DNA from: a virus
IMG/VR virus record: IMGVR_UViG_3300025828_004984
Coordinates: 1-40,159 of that record
Length of the DNA: 40,159 nucleotides
Direction: 5' to 3' (one strand)
Shown: piece by piece, positions 33,656 through 40,159 of the stretch
Numbering within the stretch: position 1 is the stretch's first letter
Layout: each line of letters opens with the position of its first letter
Translations under genes and position numbers: made by a program
The notes under the pieces: model-generated
What the model was told of the DNA's origin: nothing
Databases searched by the model: none
What the model saw: the letters and a program-made list of their open reading frames with translations, nothing else

Positions 33656-35417
33656 GTTCCTATCGAGATTAGACGGAGTCGTATCGTCAGCCAACGGGTG
33701 GGAAGCGCGATGCCCATGCCGACAAGATGACCGAAACCCGTCGCTTTCCGTCCACGAAAACGAAGACGGCAAGATCGTTCTTTTCTGTCATCGCAACGGT
33801 GGTTGCAACACGCCAGAAATCTGCAAATCCGTAGGCTTAGACGTCAAAGACCTATGGCCCCAATCAGACCGAATCATCGACGACAACCCATACCCGAAAC
33901 AAGACCGCCCCAAACTCAAATTCGTCGCCAAATACGAATATAAAGATTCCGACGGACATCTGCTATTTGAAAAAGTCCGCTACGTAGAACCTGACGGAAA
34001 GAAAACATTTCGCCAGCGTAAACCCGACGGACAAGGCGGGTGGACATACAAACTCGGCGATACACCGAAAGTCCTATACAACCTACCTGCAGTACTAAAA
34101 GCCAAAGAAGAGGGAGACACCATCTTCCTCGTAGAAGGAGAAAAAGATGCTGACGCCCTCATCGCGCTGGGTGCTTGTGCCACGACTATGCCCGGAGGGG
34201 CAGGTAAATGGCTCGACATACACACTGAGGCTCTGTCTGGAGCAGTCGTGGACATCATCGTCGACAACGACGAACCCGGACGACGACACGCTCTCCTCGT
34301 CGCTCGACTCCTCGCAGACGCTGGCAGCGATGTTGCGGTATGGAGGTGTCCTGACCATAAAGACATCTACGACCACCTACAAGCCGGACTCCCCACCACG
34401 GACGTCGTCCAAATCGAGGTTTCCGAACTCGCTGCAGAATTTGAAGGGCAAGATGTTGTCGCTGAGGAACAGCCCGAAGACGGTGAAGAACCAGAAATTG
34501 CAGAAGAAGAACTCACCCCGCAAGAACGCGCCTTACAGAAAATTGCAGAACTCCTAGAGACAGACCGCAAACCCCAATCACTCCTACTCAAAATCGCTGA
34601 CATCGCCCTCGCGGGAGATGATCAGGTTGTCGAACGAGATGAAGGCAAATTAGTCAACTGGGTTGACTTCATTGAAGAAGAAGTCGACGACTCTTACGAC
34701 TGGCTGTTGCCCGGCTTGCTTGAGCGACAAGAACGAGTGATGGTGGTTGCGGCAGAGGGCGTCGGTAAAACGATGCTTGCCCGTCAAATCGCGATCTGCT
34801 CAGGCTTCGGGGTGCACCCGTTCACCTTTCAGCGGATGCCAAAAATTCGCACCCTTACAGTTGACCTCGAAAACCCAGAGCGGATTATCCGTCGAACCTC
34901 AACATCGATAATTGGCGCTGCACGCTCAATGGGTTATGAACGCACCGGCGACGTACACCTTGTCATCAAGCCGGATGGCCTGAACCTGCTCTCGGTCGCT
35001 GACCGAACCATCCTTGAAGAGCACATAGAAAAGGTGGAACCCGAACTTTTGGTGATGGGACCGATCTACAAGGCGTTTCTTGACCCCGGAACCAAAACGT
35101 CAGAAGCAGTAGCAATCGAGGTGGCCAAATATTTGGACCGAATCAGATCCACATACAACTGTGCGCTCTGGCTGGAGCATCACGCTCCACTCGGACAGAC
35201 TATGACCTCCCGCGAACTTCGACCATTCGGTTCCGCAGTGTGGTCCAGATGGCCAGAGTTCGGTTTGGCCTTACAGCCTGACCCAACCGCACACGGACAA
35301 TACATTTACGACGTCAACCACTTCCGTGGTGCCCGTGACCTACGAGCGTGGCCAGTCCAAATGACACGCGGCAAAAAATTCCCATTCGAAGTACTAGAAT
35401 TTATGGACATATCATGA
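33636..35417 (+). CDS. Primase-helicase: zinc finger, TOPRIM and RecA-like ATPase
   Basis: A 593-residue replication protein. An N-terminal CPC...C...C zinc finger (residues ~26-59) as in DnaG/T7-type primases, a TOPRIM domain with FLVEGEKDADALI (~162-176) and the VDNDEPG metal site (~209-215), an acidic linker (~265-300) and a C-terminal RecA/RepA-like ATPase with Walker A AAEGVGKTM (~371-379) and a Walker B-like LLVMGP (~475). It would synthesise primers and unwind or load at the fork. The ATPase part resembles RepA-like helicases more than DnaB. Two starts are possible, 33615 (GTG) or 33636; the latter was chosen without a strong ribosome site to decide. Confidence 0.85.
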   Translation: MFQHTSEFLSRLDGVVSSANGWEARCPCRQDDRNPSLSVHENEDGKIVLFCHRNGGCNTPEICKSVGLDVKDLWPQSDRIIDDNPYPKQDRPKLKFVAKYEYKDSDGHLLFEKVRYVEPDGKKTFRQRKPDGQGGWTYKLGDTPKVLYNLPAVLKAKEEGDTIFLVEGEKDADALIALGACATTMPGGAGKWLDIHTEALSGAVVDIIVDNDEPGRRHALLVARLLADAGSDVAVWRCPDHKDIYDHLQAGLPTTDVVQIEVSELAAEFEGQDVVAEEQPEDGEEPEIAEEELTPQERALQKIAELLETDRKPQSLLLKIADIALAGDDQVVERDEGKLVNWVDFIEEEVDDSYDWLLPGLLERQERVMVVAAEGVGKTMLARQIAICSGFGVHPFTFQRMPKIRTLTVDLENPERIIRRTSTSIIGAARSMGYERTGDVHLVIKPDGLNLLSVADRTILEEHIEKVEPELLVMGPIYKAFLDPGTKTSEAVAIEVAKYLDRIRSTYNCALWLEHHAPLGQTMTSRELRPFGSAVWSRWPEFGLALQPDPTAHGQYIYDVNHFRGARDLRAWPVQMTRGKKFPFEVLEFMDIS

Positions 35418-35896
35418 AACTAATTGACCTATACCCGTGGGAATATGACCACGCACTACAAATCGCCGCTCGACGTCACGCAGCAAATTGGGGAAAACAA
35501 GACGCACCCCATTACCACCGCAAAAACATGGAAGACGATAGAACTGCTCAAGCCGCAGCATGTGTATGCGAGTTGGCGGTAGCAAAAGCAACCAATAGAT
35601 ACTGGTCTGGTCACGTCTGGCACAAATCGGAACACAACCTGTATCGAGATCTTCCAGACGTCGGCGACAATATCGAAGTTCGTCGGATCAGAACCCAAAT
35701 GTCCGCCGCTGTCCGACGCCACCAGTTGGGAAAAGGGCTGGTTTTGTTCGTTGCCCGACCAATACTTCCCGAAATGATGCAAGTCGAAGTATTTGGTTGG
35801 AAAAAATATGACGACGCATGGGAAATCGGCCAGCCCGCAAAATACGATCCAGAAAACACACGCGTAATTTCTGTCGACGATCTAGAGCAGTTGTAA
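35414..35896 (+). CDS. Putative PD-(D/E)XK-like nuclease-fold protein
   Basis: A 160-residue protein from the ATG that overlaps the primase stop (ATGA). It has CELAVAKATNRYWSG, then DVGDNIEVRRI and a following hydrophobic strand LVLFVA. That ordering of E, then D, then E-x-R resembles the fold of PD-(D/E)XK nucleases seen in phages, with Arg in place of the usual Lys. The assignment is from pattern only. Adjacent to the primase, it could process DNA in replication or recombination. Confidence 0.6.
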   Translation: MKLIDLYPWEYDHALQIAARRHAANWGKQDAPHYHRKNMEDDRTAQAAACVCELAVAKATNRYWSGHVWHKSEHNLYRDLPDVGDNIEVRRIRTQMSAAVRRHQLGKGLVLFVARPILPEMMQVEVFGWKKYDDAWEIGQPAKYDPENTRVISVDDLEQL

Positions 35897-35909
35897 AACT
35901 GCTATCGGC

Positions 35910-35915
35910 TAATAT
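35910..35915 (+). promoter_or_regulatory. -10 element for the carbamoyltransferase operon (TAATAT)
   Basis: TAATAT ends exactly 7 nt before the GTG at 35923, with no ribosome site. It identifies both the promoter and the probable start of the carbamoyltransferase/P450/hydrolase operon. Confidence 0.55.
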
Positions 35916-35922
35916 CTGCAAC

Positions 35923-37365
35923 GTGCGGATCCTAGGTATCAACGACTCAAGTCACGATGCAGCAGTCAGCGTCGTAGACAACGGCGAAATTGTTTTTGCC
36001 GCGCACAGCGAACGGTACAACAAACAAAAAAATACGTTCGAGTTAGCCGATGAACTCCTTGAAGAGGCGCTTTCCGAACCCCCAGATTTAATCGCGTATT
36101 TTGAAAAACGATCTTTGAAGCGGCTCCGCAAATTTTTGTACGGAGGCATAAACGGTACATACAACAAGTTATACAAAGAGACGTATAACTATCCGTGGCC
36201 CAGAGAAATACAAGTCTCCCATCACTTTTCGCATGCCGCCGCCGGGTATTACACATCGACGTTTGACGAAGCCGTCGTCGTCGTCCTCGACGCAATCGGC
36301 GAGTTCGAAACCGCAACAGTTTGGGACGCTTGGGGAACTCACATCCAAAAACGCGAACGACTTCGGTACCCCGTTTCGTATGGGCTTTTCTACAGCGCAT
36401 TCACCCAACTCGTAGGACTAAAACCCGGATTCGATGAATACGTACTCATGGGAATGGCGGCATACGGTGACCCCGCACGATACGCCGGCGAAGTAAACGC
36501 AATGTTCCCCAATTGGAACAGCCAAACACAAAACTTTCATCTCGGTGTTGACTGGCCTCACCAAATTGAAACAGACCAAGATAAATTTGACATCGCCGCA
36601 GCAGTCCAACTGATCTACGAAAACCGGCTCATCGACTTGATGCGTCACGTTCGCAGAGACTCGGCAACCCAAAATCTCGTTTTTATGGGAGGCTGCGCGC
36701 TCAACTGCGCCGCCAACACAAAACTCCTCGACATGTGGGACGAAGTGTGGATCATGCCCAACCCGGGAGACGCTGGATCAAGCCTCGGCGCAGCACTCGC
36801 TGCCCACAACAGCCACGTCCCATGGAGAGGGCCATACCTTGGGCACGCAATTGGCAACAAGTTCTACCCCAGCGAAGACATCATTGACATCCTGTCAACC
36901 GACGGGATTGTTGCTGTAGCAAACGGAGCAGCAGAATTCGGACCGAGAGCACTCGGCAACCGCAGCCTGCTCGCCGACCCGCGACCCAAAAACATGAAAG
37001 ACAGGGTCAACGAAGTAAAAAATCGTGAACCCTTCCGTCCATTCGCACCCATCGTCATGGAAGAACACGCCGACGAGTGGTTCGACCTCGACCGGCCCGC
37101 CCCCTACATGCAATTTGCCGTGAAAGCACGACGCCCTGACCTAATGCCAGCGGTCGTCCACGCCGACGGAACCTCCCGGGTCCAAACAGTCAACGAATAC
37201 CAACACCCCGGCCTCTACGACGTATTAAGCATGTGGAACAGACAAACAGGCATCCCAATCCTGCTGAACACAAGCCTCAACGTTAGGGATCAGCCAATGT
37301 TGAACGACGAACTCGATGTCTTAATATGGAAAGAACTTAACCCACAAGTAAGGATCGTCTCATGA
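35923..37365 (+). CDS. O-carbamoyltransferase, NodU/CmcH/TobZ family
   Basis: A 480-residue enzyme predicted to transfer a carbamoyl group from carbamoyl phosphate, through carbamoyl-adenylate, to a hydroxyl. Family signs: ILGINDSSHDAAV at the start, HHFSHAAAGYY (H100 and H104, matching the TobZ iron ligands) and D123 (VLDAIGE), FMGGCALNCAAN, NPGDAGSSLGAA (a further metal-ligand Asp), then the YrdC-like C-terminal part with EFGPRALGNRSLL, REPFRPFAP and ILLNTSLN. The GTG start at 35923 begins exactly at the family N-terminus and follows a -10 by 7 nt; longer frames add non-homologous residues. Shorter than TobZ (about 570). Its stop overlaps the P450 start. Known relatives modify antibiotics, Nod factors and, in a metagenomic case, 5-hydroxymethylcytosine in DNA. 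Confidence 0.92.
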   Translation: MRILGINDSSHDAAVSVVDNGEIVFAAHSERYNKQKNTFELADELLEEALSEPPDLIAYFEKRSLKRLRKFLYGGINGTYNKLYKETYNYPWPREIQVSHHFSHAAAGYYTSTFDEAVVVVLDAIGEFETATVWDAWGTHIQKRERLRYPVSYGLFYSAFTQLVGLKPGFDEYVLMGMAAYGDPARYAGEVNAMFPNWNSQTQNFHLGVDWPHQIETDQDKFDIAAAVQLIYENRLIDLMRHVRRDSATQNLVFMGGCALNCAANTKLLDMWDEVWIMPNPGDAGSSLGAALAAHNSHVPWRGPYLGHAIGNKFYPSEDIIDILSTDGIVAVANGAAEFGPRALGNRSLLADPRPKNMKDRVNEVKNREPFRPFAPIVMEEHADEWFDLDRPAPYMQFAVKARRPDLMPAVVHADGTSRVQTVNEYQHPGLYDVLSMWNRQTGIPILLNTSLNVRDQPMLNDELDVLIWKELNPQVRIVS

Positions 37366-38603
37366 GCGACAAACATTTCGCCGACAACTGGATTTCTGAC
37401 TGGTGCCTCAACGACGCCGATCGAGCGAAACGAGATCAAAGATTCGCGCACTTCCGCGCATACACCCACTTCCATGGGCTGCCCCAATTTTCCAAAAAAG
37501 ATCTTCCGGACAAAAGGTACTGGGCCGTCACCCTTTACGACGACGCAACATACGTATCTCGAAACCCAGAACTATTTTGCGCAAGCGAGGGCTACCTAAT
37601 CACTGACCTACCGAAACACATTTTCGAATATTTCGGTTCGCTACTGGCTCTCGACAACCCGCGACACCACGAAGTGCGGTCAATCGTCCAGCGAGCATTC
37701 GGGCCAACCCAAATCGCAGACGTCACAAAACTTGTTGAAAGAATCACCCCCCAGATCATCGACGAAATTATTGAAAAATATCCGGAACGCACGTGCGACA
37801 TCCATCAAGAACTCTCCGCGCGCATCCCGACAGAAATCACATGCGAAATGATGGGTGTTGCCGACGAAGACAAAAAATGGATGCACGACCGGGTTCGTGA
37901 AATTACGGGGAACAGCGATCCGGAGTATCACGGCGGAGAGCGCGCTGACACGTTCCTCAACGCATGCATCTCAATCACCGAGTACGCAGGGCGACTCGCC
38001 GAAGAACGGCGCCAAAATCCCAAGAACGACCTCACCAGTCTTCTGGTCAACGCAAAAGAAGGTGGTGTGCTCAACGATGCCGATTTCGGATCGTTGTTCA
38101 TGGTGCTCATCATGGGTGGTATCGAAACAACCCAGCACGTCACCTCGGGTGGAATCAAACGGCTAACCGAAAACCCGGATCAAAGAAAACTTTTGTGGGA
38201 CAACTACGACGACCACTGGAAAACCGCCATCGAAGAAATGGCGCGCCTCCAGACACCCGCCATGTATTTCCGTAGAACCGCAACCCAAGACACCGAGTTG
38301 CACGGCACCGAAATCAAAAAAGGTGACAAAGTTGTCGTCTGGTACTACTCTGCGAATCGTGACGAAACAGTTTTCCGTAACGCCGAAACGTTCGACGTAA
38401 CGCGCGACACTCACCCATCTCACGTCGCATATGGCGCACCCGGAATCCACCACTGCATTGGGGCACCGCTTGCGCGAGCACAACTTCGTTCGGTCTTCGC
38501 AAACCTGATCGAGAAAATGCCCGACATTCGTTACGCTGACGAAATCGAATACGGTTTCAGTAAGTGGGGTAACGGAATCAAGCGGATGAAAGTCCAATGG
38601 TAA
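37362..38603 (+). CDS. Cytochrome P450 monooxygenase
   Basis: A 413-residue bacterial-type soluble P450. Key elements all present: I-helix GGIETT (252-257) with the oxygen-activating acid-alcohol pair, ExxR (E292-M-A-R295), and the haem loop YGAPGIHHCIGAPLAR with the thiolate Cys at C365. No N-terminal anchor. The ATG overlaps the carbamoyltransferase stop (ATGA) and AAGGA lies 8 nt upstream, so the two are co-translated. It needs an electron donor, and no ferredoxin or reductase gene is seen in the window, so a host donor or one elsewhere must serve. P450 genes in viruses are rare; the general layout is close to actinobacterial steroid or macrolide-type P450s, but the substrate is not predictable. 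Confidence 0.95.
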   Translation: MSDKHFADNWISDWCLNDADRAKRDQRFAHFRAYTHFHGLPQFSKKDLPDKRYWAVTLYDDATYVSRNPELFCASEGYLITDLPKHIFEYFGSLLALDNPRHHEVRSIVQRAFGPTQIADVTKLVERITPQIIDEIIEKYPERTCDIHQELSARIPTEITCEMMGVADEDKKWMHDRVREITGNSDPEYHGGERADTFLNACISITEYAGRLAEERRQNPKNDLTSLLVNAKEGGVLNDADFGSLFMVLIMGGIETTQHVTSGGIKRLTENPDQRKLLWDNYDDHWKTAIEEMARLQTPAMYFRRTATQDTELHGTEIKKGDKVVVWYYSANRDETVFRNAETFDVTRDTHPSHVAYGAPGIHHCIGAPLARAQLRSVFANLIEKMPDIRYADEIEYGFSKWGNGIKRMKVQW

Positions 38604-39772
38604 ACAATGAAATCCGCAGTGAATACGAGACAGCGGAGCATTACATAGACATAGCCCAAATCAGGGAATTCGAAATAGGTAATCGCTGGCCATACAAACG
38701 CGGTCAGCAGCAACTGAGACCAACAAACGGGGGCGATGACGTTTTTATCCATCCCGAACTTGGCCCTTGCTCATATCAGGGCACTCAGTTCAATCAAGAA
38801 AAATACGAGCAAGGTCGGCTAAATCTAATCAACACCGATGAGTTTGTTGGCCCAAATTTTGTGTCAAACCCCGACTACATGGCAATCGGATGCTCACAAA
38901 CACATGTCATGGGGCTGCCATACAACCTCTCTTGGCCACACATCATGGCAACGCAACTTGATGTTTCCATCAATGCTTTCGGCATGCCGGGAGCCGGTGT
39001 GGCGGAAATTATCGCTAATGCTACGGCAATGATAAAACGCTACGGCCCTCCGGACGTGCTGTGCTTTCTGTTGCCAGACATCCTCCGCTTCGATCTACAC
39101 GGTTCACCGACTGCTGTATTCGATTACGTTCAACGTCAATACGTCGTCGGAGACAAAAAAGGACGACCCGTCCCCTTAGAACTCCAATCCAAACTCTTAG
39201 ATAAATCTAAACCGTTGACGATCAGTCCGGATATTGTTGCTCACACCAACCTCCTCCTTCTCGAAACGTTCGCGGGCCTCTGCGATGCAATGAACATCGA
39301 ACTGCGAACCTACTCGTGGGAGCCCTACACAAACTTCGCTTTAGGTCAAATGCGGTTACAGCAGCAAATGCAGCCACTCCCAGAACACTGGACCACAGGG
39401 TCGGAACGTCTGGAAATCTGGCGAGAAAACGGGTTGATCGACCCGTTCACGAACTCTCCGATACCAAGCCTTCAGGAACAGCACCAAGGTGTTGCTTTGC
39501 CGAAAGAACATGCGTTATGGCACTCCGACTATTGCACATGCGGCAAAACGCCGCCACCAAACGAATTCGTGCAACAAGTGTGGACATGGGCAGACGACCG
39601 GCACTCAGGCAACCATCCGCATCACGGGGTGCACAGCCAAATTCATTTCGCAGAAATTTTCGGCCAATTCCGAATCACCCAAGAAGACATCGACCTTCTC
39701 CACCCGTTCTGGGAAGAAGCAGAAAACCCGCCCCCTTACTACGGGCCCAACACATTAAGATCACACACATGA
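38597..39772 (+). CDS. SGNH/GDSL-type hydrolase-like protein
   Basis: A 391-residue protein coupled to the P450 (overlap of 7 nt). It shows an SGNH pattern: a catalytic-Ser region AIGCSQTHVMGL (S100), a Gly block INAFGMPGAGVAEI, a third block VLCFLLPDILRFDL (where the usual Asn is not obvious) and a D-x-x-H end (D333, H336 in DDRHSGNHPHHGVHS). SGNH enzymes remove or transfer acyl groups on sugars, lipids or other esters. In this operon it may act on the product made by the carbamoyltransferase and P450. Unusual: the N-terminal ~70 residues carry no domain I recognise. Confidence 0.7.
   Translation: MVNNEIRSEYETAEHYIDIAQIREFEIGNRWPYKRGQQQLRPTNGGDDVFIHPELGPCSYQGTQFNQEKYEQGRLNLINTDEFVGPNFVSNPDYMAIGCSQTHVMGLPYNLSWPHIMATQLDVSINAFGMPGAGVAEIIANATAMIKRYGPPDVLCFLLPDILRFDLHGSPTAVFDYVQRQYVVGDKKGRPVPLELQSKLLDKSKPLTISPDIVAHTNLLLLETFAGLCDAMNIELRTYSWEPYTNFALGQMRLQQQMQPLPEHWTTGSERLEIWRENGLIDPFTNSPIPSLQEQHQGVALPKEHALWHSDYCTCGKTPPPNEFVQQVWTWADDRHSGNHPHHGVHSQIHFAEIFGQFRITQEDIDLLHPFWEEAENPPPYYGPNTLRSHT
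39197..39210 (+). repeat. TTAGAT-AA-ATCTAA inverted repeat, copy 1
   Basis: A 6-bp inverted repeat with a 2-nt spacer lies within the hydrolase gene (Leu-Asp-Lys-Ser codons). The 13-nt sequence from TAGAT to CTAA recurs at 39862. Confidence 0.5.
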
Positions 39773-39864
39773 ACCCATATCAAATGATGCGGCTCCAAAT
39801 CCGTCGAATCATCTACCGATGGAAACGATGGAGAGACAAACTCCCACCCCCACACATCTACTAG
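39769..39864 (+). CDS. 31-residue basic peptide, coupled to hydrolase gene
   Basis: A short frame (MNPYQMMRLQIRRIIYRWKR at its start) begins at an ATG overlapping the hydrolase stop (ATGA). It is rich in Arg, Ile and Trp, like a membrane-active or nucleic-acid-binding peptide. Real translation is plausible from the coupling, but the length makes this uncertain; no family recognised. Confidence 0.45.
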   Translation: MNPYQMMRLQIRRIIYRWKRWRDKLPPPHIY

Positions 39865-39874
39865 ATAAATCTAA
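39862..39874 (+). repeat. TAGATAAATCTAA repeat, copy 2
   Basis: The same 13 nt as at 39198-39210, 664 bp away. Here it includes the TAG stop of the small peptide gene and lies about 27 nt upstream of the next start, a suitable place for an operator. Confidence 0.45.
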
Positions 39875-39900
39875 CCGCACCCACAGAACGCGAAACAAAA

Positions 39901-40159
39901 ATGAACGACTACGACCACCGCAAAGCCATACAACAACACCTCCACGCCCTCAAACAAGAAAACCACCCCACCTACGACCACGAACACAACCAATGGTGGC
40001 GCATCACCGCCTTCGACCGCCTCAACCACAAACACCCACTCCACAACTGGGGATGCTGGCAAGGCCAAACAGACCTCAACACCCAAACCGACCCCCAAAC
40101 CGGCATCACCTACCACACCGGCGGCAACTGGTACGCACACCAACACAACCCAGAACGCC
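39901..40159 (+). CDS. Hypothetical protein, 3' end cut by window; C/A-rich codons
   Basis: A frame from ATG 39901 with no stop to the window end (86 codons visible). The protein is rich in His, Gln, Asn and Trp (for example HPLHNWGCWQGQT) and soluble. Third codon positions are nearly all C or A, an extreme bias unlike the head module. The opposite strand also has an open frame but with a low-complexity Val/Gly-rich product, so this strand is preferred. No family recognised. Confidence 0.6.
   Translation, partial: MNDYDHRKAIQQHLHALKQENHPTYDHEHNQWWRITAFDRLNHKHPLHNWGCWQGQTDLNTQTDPQTGITYHTGGNWYAHQHNPER

Noticed and set aside
39871-40146. Val/Gly-rich - strand frame
   Set aside because: Low-complexity complement of a C/A-biased coding strand; the + strand product is more protein-like.

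Overview
This window looks like a stretch of a large tailed-phage genome (Caudoviricetes) infecting an actinobacterium, or an assembly of such a phage. The evidence is an HK97-type major capsid protein, giant modular head-region proteins, a primase-helicase, phage-style gene packing with ATGA/GTGA/TGATG start-stop overlaps, and a WhiB-family iron-sulfur regulator, a family essentially restricted to Actinobacteria and their phages. Several genes also have a -10 box placed 6-9 nt before the start codon, which suggests leaderless transcripts. I saw no integrase, attachment site, tRNA or CRISPR array.

Positions 1-25.4 kb, all on the + strand, hold a structural/head module. It begins with the C-terminal part of a large protein cut by the window edge, then an acidic Cys-rich protein, a 2421-residue giant, small coupled genes, and further large proteins of 839, 653, 1733 and 539 residues. 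It ends in the major capsid gene and a perfect 10-bp-stem terminator. The large proteins are mosaics of short recurring modules (GG[ML]xSxR motifs, a DxDxDG calcium-loop motif, a CPxG...FTD...C motif) and enzyme-like domains. The latter are two HExxH metallopeptidase motifs, two or three ADP-ribosyltransferase-like regions, a DUF3626-like region, a zeta-toxin-type P-loop kinase and a possible protein/lipid-kinase-like fold. My reading is a set of virion-borne effectors, possibly made as polyproteins.

Positions 25.5-29.4 kb hold small genes, a thermonuclease-like nuclease and, on the - strand, an adenosylcobalamin-dependent (class II) ribonucleotide reductase with two unknown genes. A histone-H1-like KTPAK-repeat protein then starts a second + strand block.

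Positions 29.6-40.2 kb are the most unusual part. Four consecutive genes look like 2-oxoglutarate/Fe(II) oxygenases, two of them clear tandem paralogues. After a replication/regulation group (WhiB, primase-helicase, putative nuclease) comes a tightly coupled trio: a NodU/CmcH/TobZ-type O-carbamoyltransferase, a cytochrome P450 and an SGNH-type hydrolase. Hydroxylation plus carbamoylation plus P450 chemistry is typical of natural-product tailoring, and also fits hypermodification of phage DNA bases. The window ends in a G-poor, C/A-rich gene that runs off the edge.
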